A stretch of 64,000 nucleotides of DNA from assembly GCA_002682825.1 (NCBI GenBank), contig NOKP01000018.1, positions 280,827-344,826 of the forward strand, read 5' to 3'. The translations under genes and the position numbers were made by a program. Shown in pieces: positions 1-11,199 of the stretch; within the stretch, counting starts at the first letter, position 1, and each line of letters begins with the position of its first letter. The notes beneath the pieces are model-generated. The model was not told the DNA's origin, ran no database searches, and saw nothing but the letters and a program-made list of their open reading frames with translations. Source of the DNA: Neonectria sp. B-13 (taxonomy: Eukaryota; Ascomycota; Sordariomycetes; Hypocreales; Nectriaceae).

Positions 1-2
1 CC

Positions 3-398
3 ATTAATTCCGACTCTGATTCACACCACTCACCTCTCTCCCAAACGGACTCCCATATGTCCAACATGGAAGAAGCCGCCATCGGCGGTCTTCAAGATCA
101 GATTCGGTCACAAACGGCAACGGATGGACTAGTAAACACAAATATTCCACCTTCAGCAGGAATCGACGACCTGGGGGTCGACACCAATGGAGTCTTCCAA
201 ATGGACGATGAGTCGCCAAGCGGCACAAGCGAGTTCGAGGGTATGTATCTTGATGGCCCAATGCCAGATGTCTCTGCTGAATGGATAGAGACTCTGTGGG
301 ACGAAATGGGTAACACGGACGATAAAGCGGACAGAGACATTGCGCGGATGCTGTTGGGAGCACTAAAAGAGGGCGATGTCGGCGAAGTCACGGCATAG
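3..398 (+). CDS. 3' end of an unknown protein-coding gene (truncated by window edge)
   Basis: The reading frame is open from base 3 to a TAG at 396-398, so the gene starts left of the window. About 131 residues are visible. They are acidic and Ser/Asp-rich, with a histidine/serine stretch at the beginning and a more ordered, amphipathic end containing WIETLWDEMGN. No catalytic motif or membrane segment is visible. An acidic disordered tail of this kind is common at the C-terminus of fungal transcription factors, but that is only a guess. The internal ATG codons at 57 and 66 are not favoured as starts because the frame continues upstream. Confidence 0.5.
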   Translation: MNSDSDSHHSPLSQTDSHMSNMEEAAIGGLQDQIRSQTATDGLVNTNIPPSAGIDDLGVDTNGVFQMDDESPSGTSEFEGMYLDGPMPDVSAEWIETLWDEMGNTDDKADRDIARMLLGALKEGDVGEVTA

Positions 399-937
399 TT
401 TAAGAAGTGATATTCATTCATATTGACTTTTGCTCAAAGACTGCATCCATAATCTTTTGTCCGTTGCGCCACCATCCGGAAGTCATTCATTGGTTTCTTG
501 AGGAAACGTTGATGAGTTGAGAAGTCATGTTTGAGAAAACGCATTGCGTAGTTTCTAGTTGGTTTAGATACATGTCATGTTGTGTATGTGCCTGAAACGA
601 AATTAGCATATGCATGGTCAGAAAGTGAGGCATCTCACACTCATATACACCCACATCCCCAACCGAGGGTACGGTCAACGCGAACCCGTACCAGTTGCTG
701 GGAATTCCAGCTCCAAAATCAAACCCCAAAAACGCCCATGCCGAATAAATCGCCATAATTTCGTGTTCGCTGACGACAAGCGATCCAAATACCCAGGCAT
801 CCCCTTTTCCGATGGCAAATCCGCCAGAGCCGAGACATGCGACAGTTCCGGGTTTTCCTGTCCTCTTCTGATGCACAAGTGCTGAGCAGCATGTCTCCCT
901 ATGTTGTGGTCCCCCCAAACATCCAACAAGAAACTGT
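399..937. other. intergenic, convergent 3' regions
   Basis: About 540 bp between two genes that end towards each other. It should hold both 3' UTRs. No gene, repeat or RNA is recognised; the short ORFs here lack codon bias. Confidence 0.5.
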
Positions 938-2403
938 CTACCACATCATGTCTAATGCGGTGTCGACCAGGCCAGGGCACGCGCCACAACGACACCGGAA
1001 TCCGTATCTCAGAAATAGGTCCATTGGGGTTCGCTCGTTCCCGTAAGAGATTGTTAGTTCTTCACCAGCCGCAATTTTAGGTGCCTTAACCACCATTTCG
1101 AGAGAGCCGTTACTGCTGTTGAAGGTGTACTCGATGTTGTCCTTAGGAGAACAAGAGTGGTTGAAGCGGGATGCGATAGGGAAGAGCCCTGCTGCGTCCC
1201 TCCGCCCAGTCGAAAAGCTGGACTTAAATCAGCGACAATCCTATGATGATTCGATTTGGGCAGAATGAATTCTACATGCAGCATCATGTCACAGTGGGCT
1301 GCTTCGGATGCTCCGGAGGCCTCACGGAGTTGAACGAACCTCGTGAGTCTTTGCTCATCCGGGGACTGACCCCCCAAGTCCCTCGCAAGTGACAGAACTG
1401 AGAAAACAAAGCAAAGCAAAAAGAGAAACCGAAAACTTACCAATTGGTGGTCCAGATGGCTTGGAGTTTTGGTGTGCCAGGTTTGCAATTGTCGTTGGCG
1501 TGGAGCGCCAGAGCAACCTCTTGCATGCCCCGATCCAACTTGTTGAACTCTTTGAAAAGAGACGACGAGTCAGCCGTGAATAGCGGCTTTTCAACCAAGA
1601 TCCTGTCTCCAAACTTGAGATCCTGGGCCGCAAAGGCTCCCCATCCGGCAATCTTTGATTCAGAGACGGTGAAGAAGCCGTTTTCGAAGATGGCAGTTCG
1701 AGAACAGCCCTGATCTAGGTCGAGAAATCGAGGAACGATCTGGTCTTGAATATGGCTAGATTCTGCATCTTCGGGTCCCAAGGACTCGTCCTCTTGGACT
1801 GTCTCGAGGGGCTTGAAGGAGAGCCGTCTCGGCAGCGGCGGACGCAAGCTATCGTTGGAGTCAAGGGGTCGGGCGCCATGGCTCGTGAGGCATAGAACAG
1901 ACCTAAGAAAAGGTTAGGATGGGAAGGAATTAGGGTGAGAGTGGCATACTCATCGCTTTCGTCGTCTTCGTCATCTGTCCAGGATTCCAAATCGGAGGTA
2001 AAGCCCTCCTCCGACTCGGACGTGCAAGCAGATTCGGCAACGATGTTGTTGACGGATACCCAGTACTGATCTCCAAATAGCACGTCCTTGCACAGTAGAG
2101 GTTTCTCGTTGGCGTATATGGGGTTATCGGTGATGCATCCATTGTTTGGGGGTTTCTGGTCTCGTTAATAATTTGCGGTGACAAAGGAGGGAGTTTCGAC
2201 AAGTAAAATAGCGAGAAGCATAGCGGAAAATTTGATTCATGAGAGCCAGAATGTAGAGGTATTATATTTGAACATACCTTTAAGTTTTCCATGACGCTAC
2301 CGGTCTTGAATGGCAATGCTGTTGTCTCCAACTGAATACTCAAGCGATGCTCCAGTTGGAGGTCCAGACTGGCAATTTCGTCAGTCGAAGGAGTGATTTC
2401 CAT
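938..2403 (-). CDS. SET-domain protein (SMYD/SET5-like protein methyltransferase)
   Basis: Probable lysine methyltransferase. Exon 1 is 2403-2278 (42 codons), exon 2 2155-1950 and exon 3 1902-1441; all have GT..AG borders and consistent phase. Exon 2 encodes a very acidic stretch (ESWTDDEDDESDE). Exon 3 gives the first SET strand (GWGAFAAQDLKFGDRILVEK). The last exon ends at a TAG at 938-940 and holds the catalytic core: RFNHSCSP (cofactor/pseudoknot motif), GEELTISYG, and a post-SET zinc site FRCRCGAC. One or two junctions between about 1440 and 1190 are unresolved; a likely acceptor lies just before the GLFPIASRFNHSC segment (near 1190). Between the two SET halves I see no clear MYND finger. 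The substrate (histone, ribosomal protein or other) cannot be told from sequence. Family assignment is firm; exact exons are not. Confidence 0.8.
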
Positions 2404-4105
2404 GATGGCGGTAGTAGGCCGCCTGTCGCTGCAGTAATTCCAAGGTGAGAGGGCTGGCTGGTTCTGATATTTGTTGGAGTGAAGAAGCCAAGGTGATCAA
2501 GAGCAATATTAGGCAAGGGTGAAAGTTGGCTTTGGGTTAGACGACCTTTTTAAAAAGCCAAAGGAAGGTAAGGGTCTGGGATTAGGTAGGTGAATGGGCA
2601 TCAGGACTGCACGGGCTCAAGTGAGTAATCGTCAGGCCCAATATCTGAAGCGCAAGTTGCCGATATGATGAATAGGTCGGTAGCCAAGGGGCAAGTCGTG
2701 TAGGGGCCACCGAGTGCCGCCGTTCCTTCAGCGTAGGTAAGGCAAATCGCAAGGATGATGAGGTAAAAGGCCAAGGGACGGTCGAGGCGAACAAAACAAA
2801 ACAAAGGGGGCAGGAATAAGTACTGAAGGAATCGAGACGTGCGTGGGCGTTGTGTGAATCGGGGGGACCCAGAAATATGAGAGACAGGAGACCGGAGACA
2901 GAACAAGACACCCGAGACACACATACACAGAGACACACACAGACACACAAAGATATACAATCTCACACACATACACTCCGTACACACGCCAAAAGGAAGA
3001 AAAAAATAGAGGAAAAAGACAGTGCCGGTATCCTGGACCTTGCGGTGTAGCAGGCAATCACTCACTCTGCGTCCAAACCCCACCAGCAAAGCTGCGAGTG
3101 CCGAGCTTGCGTTTGCTCGCTGCACGCCATGACTCTGCGGAAAAGGTGCGCCATGTGACCGGGCGAATGAGGCCGAATTCAATCATGAACCGGGCAAGAA
3201 ATTCGCCCGGCGGCACCACGTTGCGCGATGGCGGCCCCCGAACCGCGTGAGGTCAGGTGATGGCCCATGTGCCTTGCCTCCCGGGACCCGACCGGATGCG
3301 AACCCAGGCAGGCACAACTCGGCTTCTTTCAGTGTGCACATTCGGGGTTTTTCTTTTGACTCGCTGCTGCCGACTCTTCTCTGTGATTCTCCCTCTCTAT
3401 TTGAACGGATGAGGATCCTTCCAATCTACGGTGTAGGGTTACATTTGCATGTGCTGATCTTGTTTTGTCCCGCGTGTGCCTAGGATATCATGATTCATTC
3501 CCGAGGCCCGACCAACGTCCAGAACCTCGAGTCTCCTCCCAGTGGCTCCCCTAGAGGGTTCTCCCTTGTCTATCCGTATAGCCCCATTAGATGCGGCAAA
3601 TTAGTAAAGCCAAAATCCCCCCATCCCCCAAAACCCGTATTCCCAAAAGAGCATAAAAACAATTCCCAGTTCCATGAACGCCTTTGCCGATGCATTTCCC
3701 ATATCCATCCCCCGGACCCCTGAAGCACCGGGGGTGTAAGTTCGAAACCGCTTCCGCTCGCCCCGCGCCGATGACTGGAGGCTGGAAATACAGCCCCCCC
3801 CCCCCGAGCTATAGTCTCTGACATATGACGGGAATCTGGCCGGATCTCGAAACGTCAATGCCGCGTCCCGCAGCGTGCCGTTTCGACGGGTTCTCGGGGC
3901 CTCCCCAGTAGAGCTCCAGCAGGCTGCTGGGCGTTGAAAGCTGGTATGGGTGCTCCTAGGGAGGCGGCTTATCCGTCCCCCCCCCCCCCTTTGACCTCTT
4001 CGTGCTGCCGTGATGCATTGCATGCAAATGAACAAGCCGGTCGATGCCACGTCAAACGCTGTGATCAAATGTCGGTTCCGCTGTGGAGGAATTCCATCCC
4101 TCAAA
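2404..4105. other. intergenic, 1.7 kb with low-complexity DNA
   Basis: Lies between the start of the SET gene and the end of the F-box gene, both on the minus strand, so it holds the SET promoter and the F-box 3' UTR. It contains a CA/GA microsatellite (2905-2976) and C homopolymers of 12 and 13 bases (3794-3805 and 3977-3989). ORFs of 100-190 codons here are low-complexity and not accepted. Confidence 0.5.
2905..2976. repeat. CA/GA-rich microsatellite
   Basis: Imperfect run of (AC)n, AGACAC and CACACA units read directly from the sequence. Confidence 0.85.
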
Positions 4106-4834
4106 TCACCATTTCCGTTTTGGTCGGAGCGGACAGCTTCCTCCACAGTCCAAACACTTCAAGCATGCCGGCTTCTGCCAGACTTTCCTGCAACGGCACA
4201 CCCAGAGATCTTGGCCCGTCTTCGTCGTCAAGCAGTCCGAGGGCGCATGCAGGCCGAACTTGACCCCACACTCGATGCAGAACCGGCGTAGCGGAACGAG
4301 TCGGTCGTCGGGGACCGGCGCCCGGTCCGAAACGACTCGGCCGTGTATGTCGACGTAGGCCGACTGCGGCTGGAGGGCGTCAAAGTGCTCCGGTACCCGC
4401 ACGCGGAAGCAGATGTAGCACTCGAAGTTGCCTGGCTGGTGGTCTTGGCCCTTCTCGCTAGGCCGGTGTTGGGGGAAGTCCTTGGCGGCCCTCATGACGA
4501 AGCGGAACTTGTCCAAGGGGTCGGCCATCTCCCTTGGGTTAATGGATCGGTGGAAGTGTCGGTTCATGGTGGAGAGGAAGATGAGAGACTGGTAGTCCAG
4601 GTTGGAGAAGATGAGCCGCTGGAGCTCGCGAGGCAGCCGCTCTATCAAGGACGGCATGGAGGGCTGGCATTGTCTGGAGAAGGAGAAGGAGAGGGCGGTG
4701 GATGGCCTCGCTGGTGAGTAGCCCGGGGAGGAGGTGGCATATATGGGGGGGAGCTTGAGGTCGGGACCGGGCGGTTGGCGAGGGAGGACGATCATGGTGG
4801 ACTGACCGACGAGTGAAGACGAGAAGAGAGACAA
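4106..4834 (-). CDS. F-box protein with cysteine-rich C-terminus
   Basis: Single-exon protein of 242 aa. An F-box-like motif starts near residue 60 (SLIERLPRELQRLIFSNLDY followed by QSLIFLSTMNRHFH), the segment that in this family binds Skp1 in SCF ubiquitin ligases. The C-terminal half carries several CxxC pairs (CYICF, FCIECG, CRCRKVW, CLKCLDCGG) that look like a metal-binding region. Many fungal F-box proteins of this length share this architecture, and the Cys-rich part may be the substrate-binding or structural module. The start is uncertain: Met1 at 4834, Met14 at 4795 and Met59 (just before the F-box) are all in frame, and the first ~58 residues are low-complexity, Pro/Ser-rich. The substrate is unknown. 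Confidence 0.75.
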   Translation of the reverse strand: MSLFSSSLVGQSTMIVLPRQPPGPDLKLPPIYATSSPGYSPARPSTALSFSFSRQCQPSMPSLIERLPRELQRLIFSNLDYQSLIFLSTMNRHFHRSINPREMADPLDKFRFVMRAAKDFPQHRPSEKGQDHQPGNFECYICFRVRVPEHFDALQPQSAYVDIHGRVVSDRAPVPDDRLVPLRRFCIECGVKFGLHAPSDCLTTKTGQDLWVCRCRKVWQKPACLKCLDCGGSCPLRPKRKW

Positions 4835-5120
4835 CAGGCGACGGGATAAGTAGTTTAAGGCAAGGTAGGTAGCAAGTAGTAGTGGTAGTAGTAGGAGCAG
4901 TAGTTAGAAAGGGGGGTGCGGCGATCTCGATGATCTAATGCGAGCGCGAAGTGGGCTCTATAAAGTTCAAGGGGAGATGGGACTAGGAAGTAGGAAGCAA
5001 CCTAATGAGGACTGCAGTTGGCCTGCAGGCATTAATAGCAAACGAGACGAGGTGATGTGCGGTGCATGCAGTTAGTTGCGAGCAACAACGCCGTGCTGCC
5101 ACCGCCGTCTTAGAACAGAA

Positions 5121-5157
5121 ATGGAGACAATGGAGACATGGAGACATGGAGACATGG
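5121..5157. repeat. tandem repeat, unit ATGGAGAC
   Basis: About four and a half near-perfect copies of an 8-bp unit. Confidence 0.85.
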
Positions 5158-5400
5158 GGGGAGCATGGGACAAGGATCAAGGGACGAGAGAGAGAGCACA
5201 AGGGCAGCCGGGGGAGTGAGTGGTGTGTAGAACGAACGGGGCATGTTTCTGGAGACGGTTGTTGGTTGTGTTTCGGGAGGGGGGCTGAGACAGGCAGGTC
5301 TGTCTCTCGAGACTCTCTCTCTCTCAGGCTCTCAGACTCTCCTTCTCCCTCTCTGTGTCTCGTTGCGCCCTTCGACTTCGGATCTCGCTTGAGAATAATA

Positions 5401-5440
5401 AGTGTGTGCGTGTGCGTGTGCGTCTGGGTGTACGTGTGGG
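5401..5440. repeat. GT-rich repeat (GTGTGC units)
   Basis: Imperfect alternating GT/GC tract, preceded by a CT-rich tract at about 5299-5355. Confidence 0.7.
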
Positions 5441-6010
5441 CTGTGGGCTGCAGGTCGGGACAATGGACTGTGAATGAGAATGAGAATGCGAAGGTAGAGA
5501 TCGCGAACGTGACCTATGGAAACTGGGCGCGCGAGGAAGCGTCTACACGTCAGTGGTGTAGATAGACGAGTGCGAGAGGTGGGAGTGCGCCAAAGTTCCG
5601 CCGCCGCCGCCGTTTGCATCCAACGCCGCCTGTAACGCCGCAGAGCAGCCCGGACAGGCAAACAAAAAAAAGACCGAACCTGCAACGTCCCCCCCCCGGA
5701 ACGCGCAGAAAACATGAATTTCCTTTTTTCGTTTAATTCCTCCTTCTTGTTTCTGTCCCTTTAGACATGTTTGTTAGGTGGGCTCTCACATGCGTGGTCA
5801 TTCGCCACATTAGAAGACAACCGTTACAAACTAATTATCCCTGGGGGGGGGTGGATGCCGGGCCCTAAAAAGGCTTGGAGGCCCTAAAGGAAGCCCCGCC
5901 CGCTCGGATCCCTGAGGGTCGTCCGGATACCTAGTAGGGGTCCATAGGTAGGCAGGTAGGTTGCGTTGCCGGTGCGGGCCTGGTCCTGGGCTGGAATCCG
6001 CGGACGGACA

Positions 6011-6031
6011 GAAGCAAGCAAGCAAGCAAGC
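6011..6031. repeat. (AGCA)n microsatellite
   Basis: About five copies of AGCA/GCAA. Confidence 0.8.
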
Positions 6032-7243
6032 TAGGAATCTTGAGAGGCTAGCAAACAAACAATTCCATCATCTCGTTGATATCGGCCGGGCCGGGCTGGA
6101 CGCTGGACGGTGGTTGGTGGATTAGTGCGGTGAGTTGTTGGTTGTGATGGGTTTAGGTCCAGTTCAGTGCTTTTTCCCTCTCTACTAGGGTTCGGTAGCG
6201 GCCTTTCTCGCACTTCGGAAGCTTGCCCCGGCCGCCGCCTCTCTGTCATGTGAACGAAAGGCTGCTGTGGCCGCTGCTCCGAATCACCGTGACGAACCGC
6301 TCCCTCGGGTCCGGTCTACATGCACTTTGCTCTGTTTTCGCTCTCAAGTCCCAACCAAGTCCCAACCAACTGCCTTAAAAGCCCTGTTCGGTTGCGGGTG
6401 CGTTCGACACACCAACAGCAGCAGACAACTCGGCAGCTAAGCTCATCTATCATCAGCTCATTGCAATCACTTGACTCGACCCTGCCCGTTGCTTGGGTTG
6501 CCAACCTACCCGCCTACATAGTACATGACAGTTTCGCCCATTCCAGGAGGGGTCCATCCATATCCTCTCTCCTCGAGGAGCTCCATTCGTCCCTCCCCAC
6601 TTGTTTGGACGATCGGCATTCGAAGCGTTGCAACGCCATCTCCGGCTGGGGCCTCTGCCGGGGCTAAGAGCCATGCTGACAGCTACGACTACGACTCTTC
6701 AGGGGGTTTGGCTTTGGTTTTCTGACGGCCCTCTGCTTTGCGTCCGCCTCGGCAGTTGGGGCCTTGTCAAGCCTCGTTGCGTGAATCAGAAGCTTGTGGA
6801 ACCGCACCCTGCTTCGGGGCTTTCCTTTGACAGATCGCAATGCCCCTTTCCCCAGAACGGGTTGGTGGTTCCCCGTCCGCAGGGATACATGGTCTGCGAA
6901 TACTAGCAAGCCAAGTACGGATACTACGTCGTTCATGCCATCTCGTTCACTAGCATTAGCTCGAAACATCTCCCCATCTCCCTCGGTCCGTCCCCCTGCC
7001 CCAATACTAACACCGACATGACTGTGCAAGTCTGCCACCGTCCGCAACGCTGTTGACATCATCACTCATCTCAGGGAGTCGGTCAGCTGACAGCTGTTAC
7101 ATACAGTAAGTACAGCAGATCCTATCTAATTCCTCTCGCATCTCCAATCTAACACTGTCTCGGCTAGCGAAAGCAAACCATGACGGATGCCTTGCCGCCT
7201 CCTTGCTGCAAGGATCGAGCTTGCGTGTGAGTGTGATTGTATT

Positions 7244-7340
7244 TGTGTGTCTGTGTCTCTGGCTGTGTCTGAGTGTGTCTGAGTGTGTCTGAGTGTGTCT
7301 GTGTGTTGAGTGTGTCTGTGTGTTGAATGTGTCTGAGTGT
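7244..7340. repeat. GT-rich minisatellite, unit GAGTGTGTCT
   Basis: Three exact 10-bp units at 7271-7300 flanked by degenerate copies (GTGTGTTGA and GTGTCTGAGTGT variants). Confidence 0.85.
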
Positions 7341-8460
7341 TCCTTAGACCGTGCAGATGGACCTAGCTACCTAGTAGCCTGGGACTTGAGACCCCATACT
7401 CCGTAGACGATGATACGAAGCCACAGAACCTGTCAGCAACAGCACCGAGGCGTCCACTAATGCCGCCGCCTTACGCCATATTGTATATAGTGTATCATTG
7501 AACACCACAGACCTCCTGCGCTCGGGAGCAAACAACCCAACATACTTTTCTCATTGTTTCATTCTTTCCTGTTCCCGTTGCTTTTTCTTCTATTCGCAAG
7601 GTTTAGCCAAGCCTCCCCCACACCACAGATCGATGCCGATGGAACCTGACTATCGCCGATATTACTTCCCACCTTCCTAGGTCCCACAAGTTCCCCTAGG
7701 CCGGCCGTCCCGAACTGTCTGGCCTCCATTCCATCACTTTTTTGTTGTTGTTGCGTCTCTCGTCAACGCCCCGTGGCTTGGTCAATTGTCTACTAACCTC
7801 CTGCAAGGGTTGGACGAATTGACCGCACGCCAAGGTGCCTGCCTGGCTCGCAGTGAAATTTGCAAAGCCCCGCCACTCAACAAGCAGAACTTCCCAATTC
7901 CCAATCCATTCTTAGCATTTGCTTAGCCCCACGGTTCGGAAAGCGGCCGACTTCGCTGCCTTTCCCCCGAGACCATTGGGGAAATTAGCACATTGAGATT
8001 GATGCTACCACCTCTTACACACATTTCAACGGTTGAAGTACTGGAAAGACTGAACAGCGCGAGGGTGCGACGTCGTCGTATGTTGTTGGTGGGCCTCTTT
8101 TTAATCGAATGCATCAGCAACTGTCGTGCAACTAGGGAGCATGTCCAATTGAACGTGATATGGGCCGACTATCAGCGTGTCCGCGAGCATCACAATTAGA
8201 GACGGCAGGCACTTGGATTCTCCCTGCTTTATAAGATCGCTGGTTGCCAAACAACCCCGACGCGGATCTACAAAGCTAATTGTGACACAAACGCAGATGG
8301 ACCTCTATTGTATCTATATTTGTCACCACGGATAACCCCTTAGCTTGGATTCGGTTTAAGCGCAGGAGCTGCCGAGTGTCTTTAACATGACTCTGGGTCT
8401 TTCTCTTGGCGCCCTCATGATAAGCAGCACTGACAATCTTGCCACATATTTACAATTCGC

Positions 8461-10222
8461 TCAAGGCTTGCAGCGGCCAAAGTAACGGGGGTACAAGCAG
8501 CAGTCTCGGACAGTGTGCTGCTTGCACAGCCAGGCGAGGAAACGCTCGAATCCCAGGCCGTAGCCACCGTGGGGGGAGCTGCCATACCTAACAAACCGGT
8601 TAGTCATCGAGTTCTGGTGAAATTAAGCCTCTTATCACTTACTTCCTCTGGTCGGTGTACCAGTAATAAGGCTCGGGATCGATACCCTCACGCTTGAAGG
8701 CCGCCATAAGCCCCTCGTAGTCGTCTAACCTCATCGAGCCTCCAACAATCTCGCCGACACCAGGCATCAAGCAGTCCACACTCTCCGTGACGCGGGGGTC
8801 TTCCGGGTCCTTCTGCATGTAGAATGCCTTGATCTCCGCGGGGAAGTGAGTCAGGAAGATGGGCTTGTTGATGATGTCGGTCATCTTGCGCTCCGCAGCC
8901 TCGGCGATGTCGTCGCCGAACGCGTGGGGGTTGCCATCCTCGTTGAGAATATCGTGCTCCTTCAGCCACTCAATGGCATCGGAGTACCTCATGCGCATGA
9001 AGGGACGTTCCGGCATCTTGAAGTCAGGGTTCATGCTCTTGACCTTGTCGGCGATGAAAGGGTCGGCCAAGACGAGCTCGAGAACACGGCACATGATGTG
9101 CTCAATGTGCGTCAGGAGGTCATCGAATGAGATGAAGTCCAGCTCAGCCTCAATGTGGGTGAACTCGGACAAATGGCGTCGGGTGAGAGACTTCTCGGCG
9201 CGGAAAGACTTCTCAATGCAGTATACATCGCCCATCGACGGTAGGCACGTCTCCAGGTAGAGCTGCGACGACTGAGTGAGGAATGCGTCCTCCTTGTAGT
9301 AGTCGAATTTGAACAGCGTCGCGCCGCCTTCGACCTGCGTCTGCACGAGGGCAGGAGGGCTGACCTTGCGGATCTTGAACTCCTTGTAGGCCTGGTTGAA
9401 GGCGAATTCAACGGCGTCGCGCACAAGCATGACTGACGAGGCGACATCGCCACGGAGGGTAAGATGACGCAGGTCCAGAAGCGTGGCGTGCTCTGCCTCT
9501 GCTTGGACCCTGTTGGTGATGGCATCCTCGCCACCGGCAGCCTTCCAGTGTTCGGGAATCTTGTAAAAGTCGGCGTGGAGCTCGCGGTTGAGAGGGGCCC
9601 GGGCACCGGCGGGGACCTCGCGCATCTCGCCGAAGATCTCCATGGAAGTCTCGCGGGTCAGGGTGAGGGCATCGTACGTCTTTGCAAGCTTGCCGGAGAT
9701 GACGACCTGCATGAAGCCATAGCCGTCCCGGAGGGTGATGAACAGGACGTCCTTCTGCTTGCGCTCGCGGTGCACGCGACCAAGCACGCGGACTCGCGTG
9801 CCCTTGCTCTCAGGGTCCTGGGCGTTGCGCAGCTTGATGTGGTCGCCGACGTCGCCCAGCTTGATCTTGATGGGCGCGGGGAGGCTGGCATCCTCCTCGA
9901 GCACGATAGCCTTGGCTTCCTCCAGCACCTTCTGTCGCACCTCCTCCTCCTTCTTGCGGCGGATGGCGAGCTCCTGCTCCTTGGCGGCCTTCTTCTTCTG
10001 GCCCTCGTTGAAGTTGACAGCCTTCTTCAGGGCCGACTTGGCCACGGGCTTCCACTCCTTGGCGGCCTCGTCGTCGGCATTCTCAGACTTGCGGGTCAGG
10101 TATTGGGCCTCGGCGGGGCGCTGGACGTATGCGAATTGAAGGGACTTGTAGGGCGATTCCTCGGTGCCAAGCTGGGTAGGCTCGTCCTTGCCGACGTCCT
10201 CGTCGATGTAGATGGTGGCCAT
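8461..10222 (-). CDS. DED81: asparaginyl-tRNA synthetase, cytoplasmic (class II)
   Basis: Charges tRNA-Asn with asparagine in the cytosol. Two exons: 10222-8643 and 8587-8461, joined at an AA|G lysine codon; the intron (8642-8588) has GTAAGT and TAG borders. The spliced protein is 568 aa. Residues ~1-130 are the eukaryotic N-terminal extension with a Lys/Glu-rich helix. An OB-fold anticodon-binding domain follows ([20 protein letters not shown], then [10 protein letters not shown]). The class II core shows motif 2 ([21 protein letters not shown]) and motif 3 in the last exon ([15 protein letters not shown]). Length and order match fungal cytosolic AsnRS; there is no mitochondrial presequence. 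It diverges from the membrane-protein gene at 11200. Confidence 0.96.
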
Positions 10223-11199
10223 CGTGGGGAGGAGGGTATTAAGGGGGCCGGTGGCGTGGCAGGGCTACTACGCAGTAGTCGAGGTTATCGTCGAGGTTGT
10301 GGTCAAGAGCTGCGGGGCGGTTTTGTGGTTTGCTCAGTTGAGTCACAGACACAGAGATACGGGACGTGATATGGAATTAGGGATGGAGGGGTAAAAACTT
10401 GACCTTATCTTATCAGCTCAATGTCATGCACCGTGCCATTGGGTTTTGGGGGAGCTGCCCTGGGACCTGGCCGGCAAGTTGCTATCTTTGTCTCGGCGCA
10501 GAGGTTAATCCGGTACGGGAAGTCCCTTGTTTTCCCCGTCCCGTAACCCTAGATTAAACGGAATTCCATCTTGGAAACGTCCATGGGCCGATCCGCAGGG
10601 TACAGAAGGGTTGTTTGGCATTGGTTTTCTAGAAACGTGGCACGGTCGCAAGTTGATGAGTTCACGCTTGGATGAGTTTGAAGGTCAGCATGAAGCATCT
10701 AGGACAAACACCTTGCACTTGGATCATGATCAAGGTGGGATGGAATAACAGCTGGGAGAATCAAAGAATAGCGACAAAGCGACAAAGCAAAGGAACAAAG
10801 GCAGCGAATTTACTCTTCTTCTAGCAAGGATGCAACACACAATGGGTTGCTTGCCTACGTTTATGCGCTGGCAGGATTCCAACGCCCAAACATCAGCACA
10901 GCCTCCCAACGCCAACTTGCGCTGTCATCCAGTGACTCCGCCGCGGCGACGCTGATCCCGACAAAGGCCTGTTTCAGAAATCCAGGTTGCCAGGGGTAGT
11001 CCCGCGCTTATTAGCCCAACGTCATAAGCAATACTAATACCTGGGCCCCGGCCACGTCTCAGTGCGCGCGTTGGAATGCAGATGCCTTCAAACCTCTCTC
11101 TCTCATCCAACCTCCGCCCGCCCTCTCCACTGTATCCGACTGTCCGGTCTCGGTCTCCCGTGTTTTCTTCCTCTCTTTCCTTTATTGTTTATACCCACC
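10223..11199. promoter_or_regulatory. divergent promoter region, AsnRS and membrane protein
   Basis: 977 bp between two start codons facing away from each other. A CTTATCTTATC motif near 10402 fits tandem GATA-factor sites by pattern only. The right end (11090-11195) is pyrimidine-rich, as is usual for fungal 5' leaders. No experimental element can be assigned. Confidence 0.4.

Larger units (their letters stand above)
4835..8460. other. gene-poor intergenic region, 3.6 kb
   Basis: No ORF with coding character or known motif. It contains the promoter of the F-box gene, several microsatellites (separate entries) and, at the right end, the 3' UTR of the asparaginyl-tRNA synthetase gene. CT-rich tracts near 5300-5360 and GT-rich tracts at 5401-5440 are visible. 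A non-coding transcript or a missed short multi-exon gene cannot be excluded. Confidence 0.45.

Noticed and set aside
2601..3182. 193-codon minus-strand ORF with Cys/Val/Leu runs
   Set aside because: Runs through the CA/GA microsatellite; the hydrophobic look is a by-product of GT-rich codons.
7244..7340. possible CRISPR-like direct repeats
   Set aside because: Units are contiguous 10-mers without unique spacers, in a eukaryotic genome; a plain minisatellite.
9464..10369. 301-codon plus-strand ORF opposite asparaginyl-tRNA synthetase
   Set aside because: Mirror of strong GC-third-position bias of the real gene; Leu/Gly/Val-rich translation without motifs.
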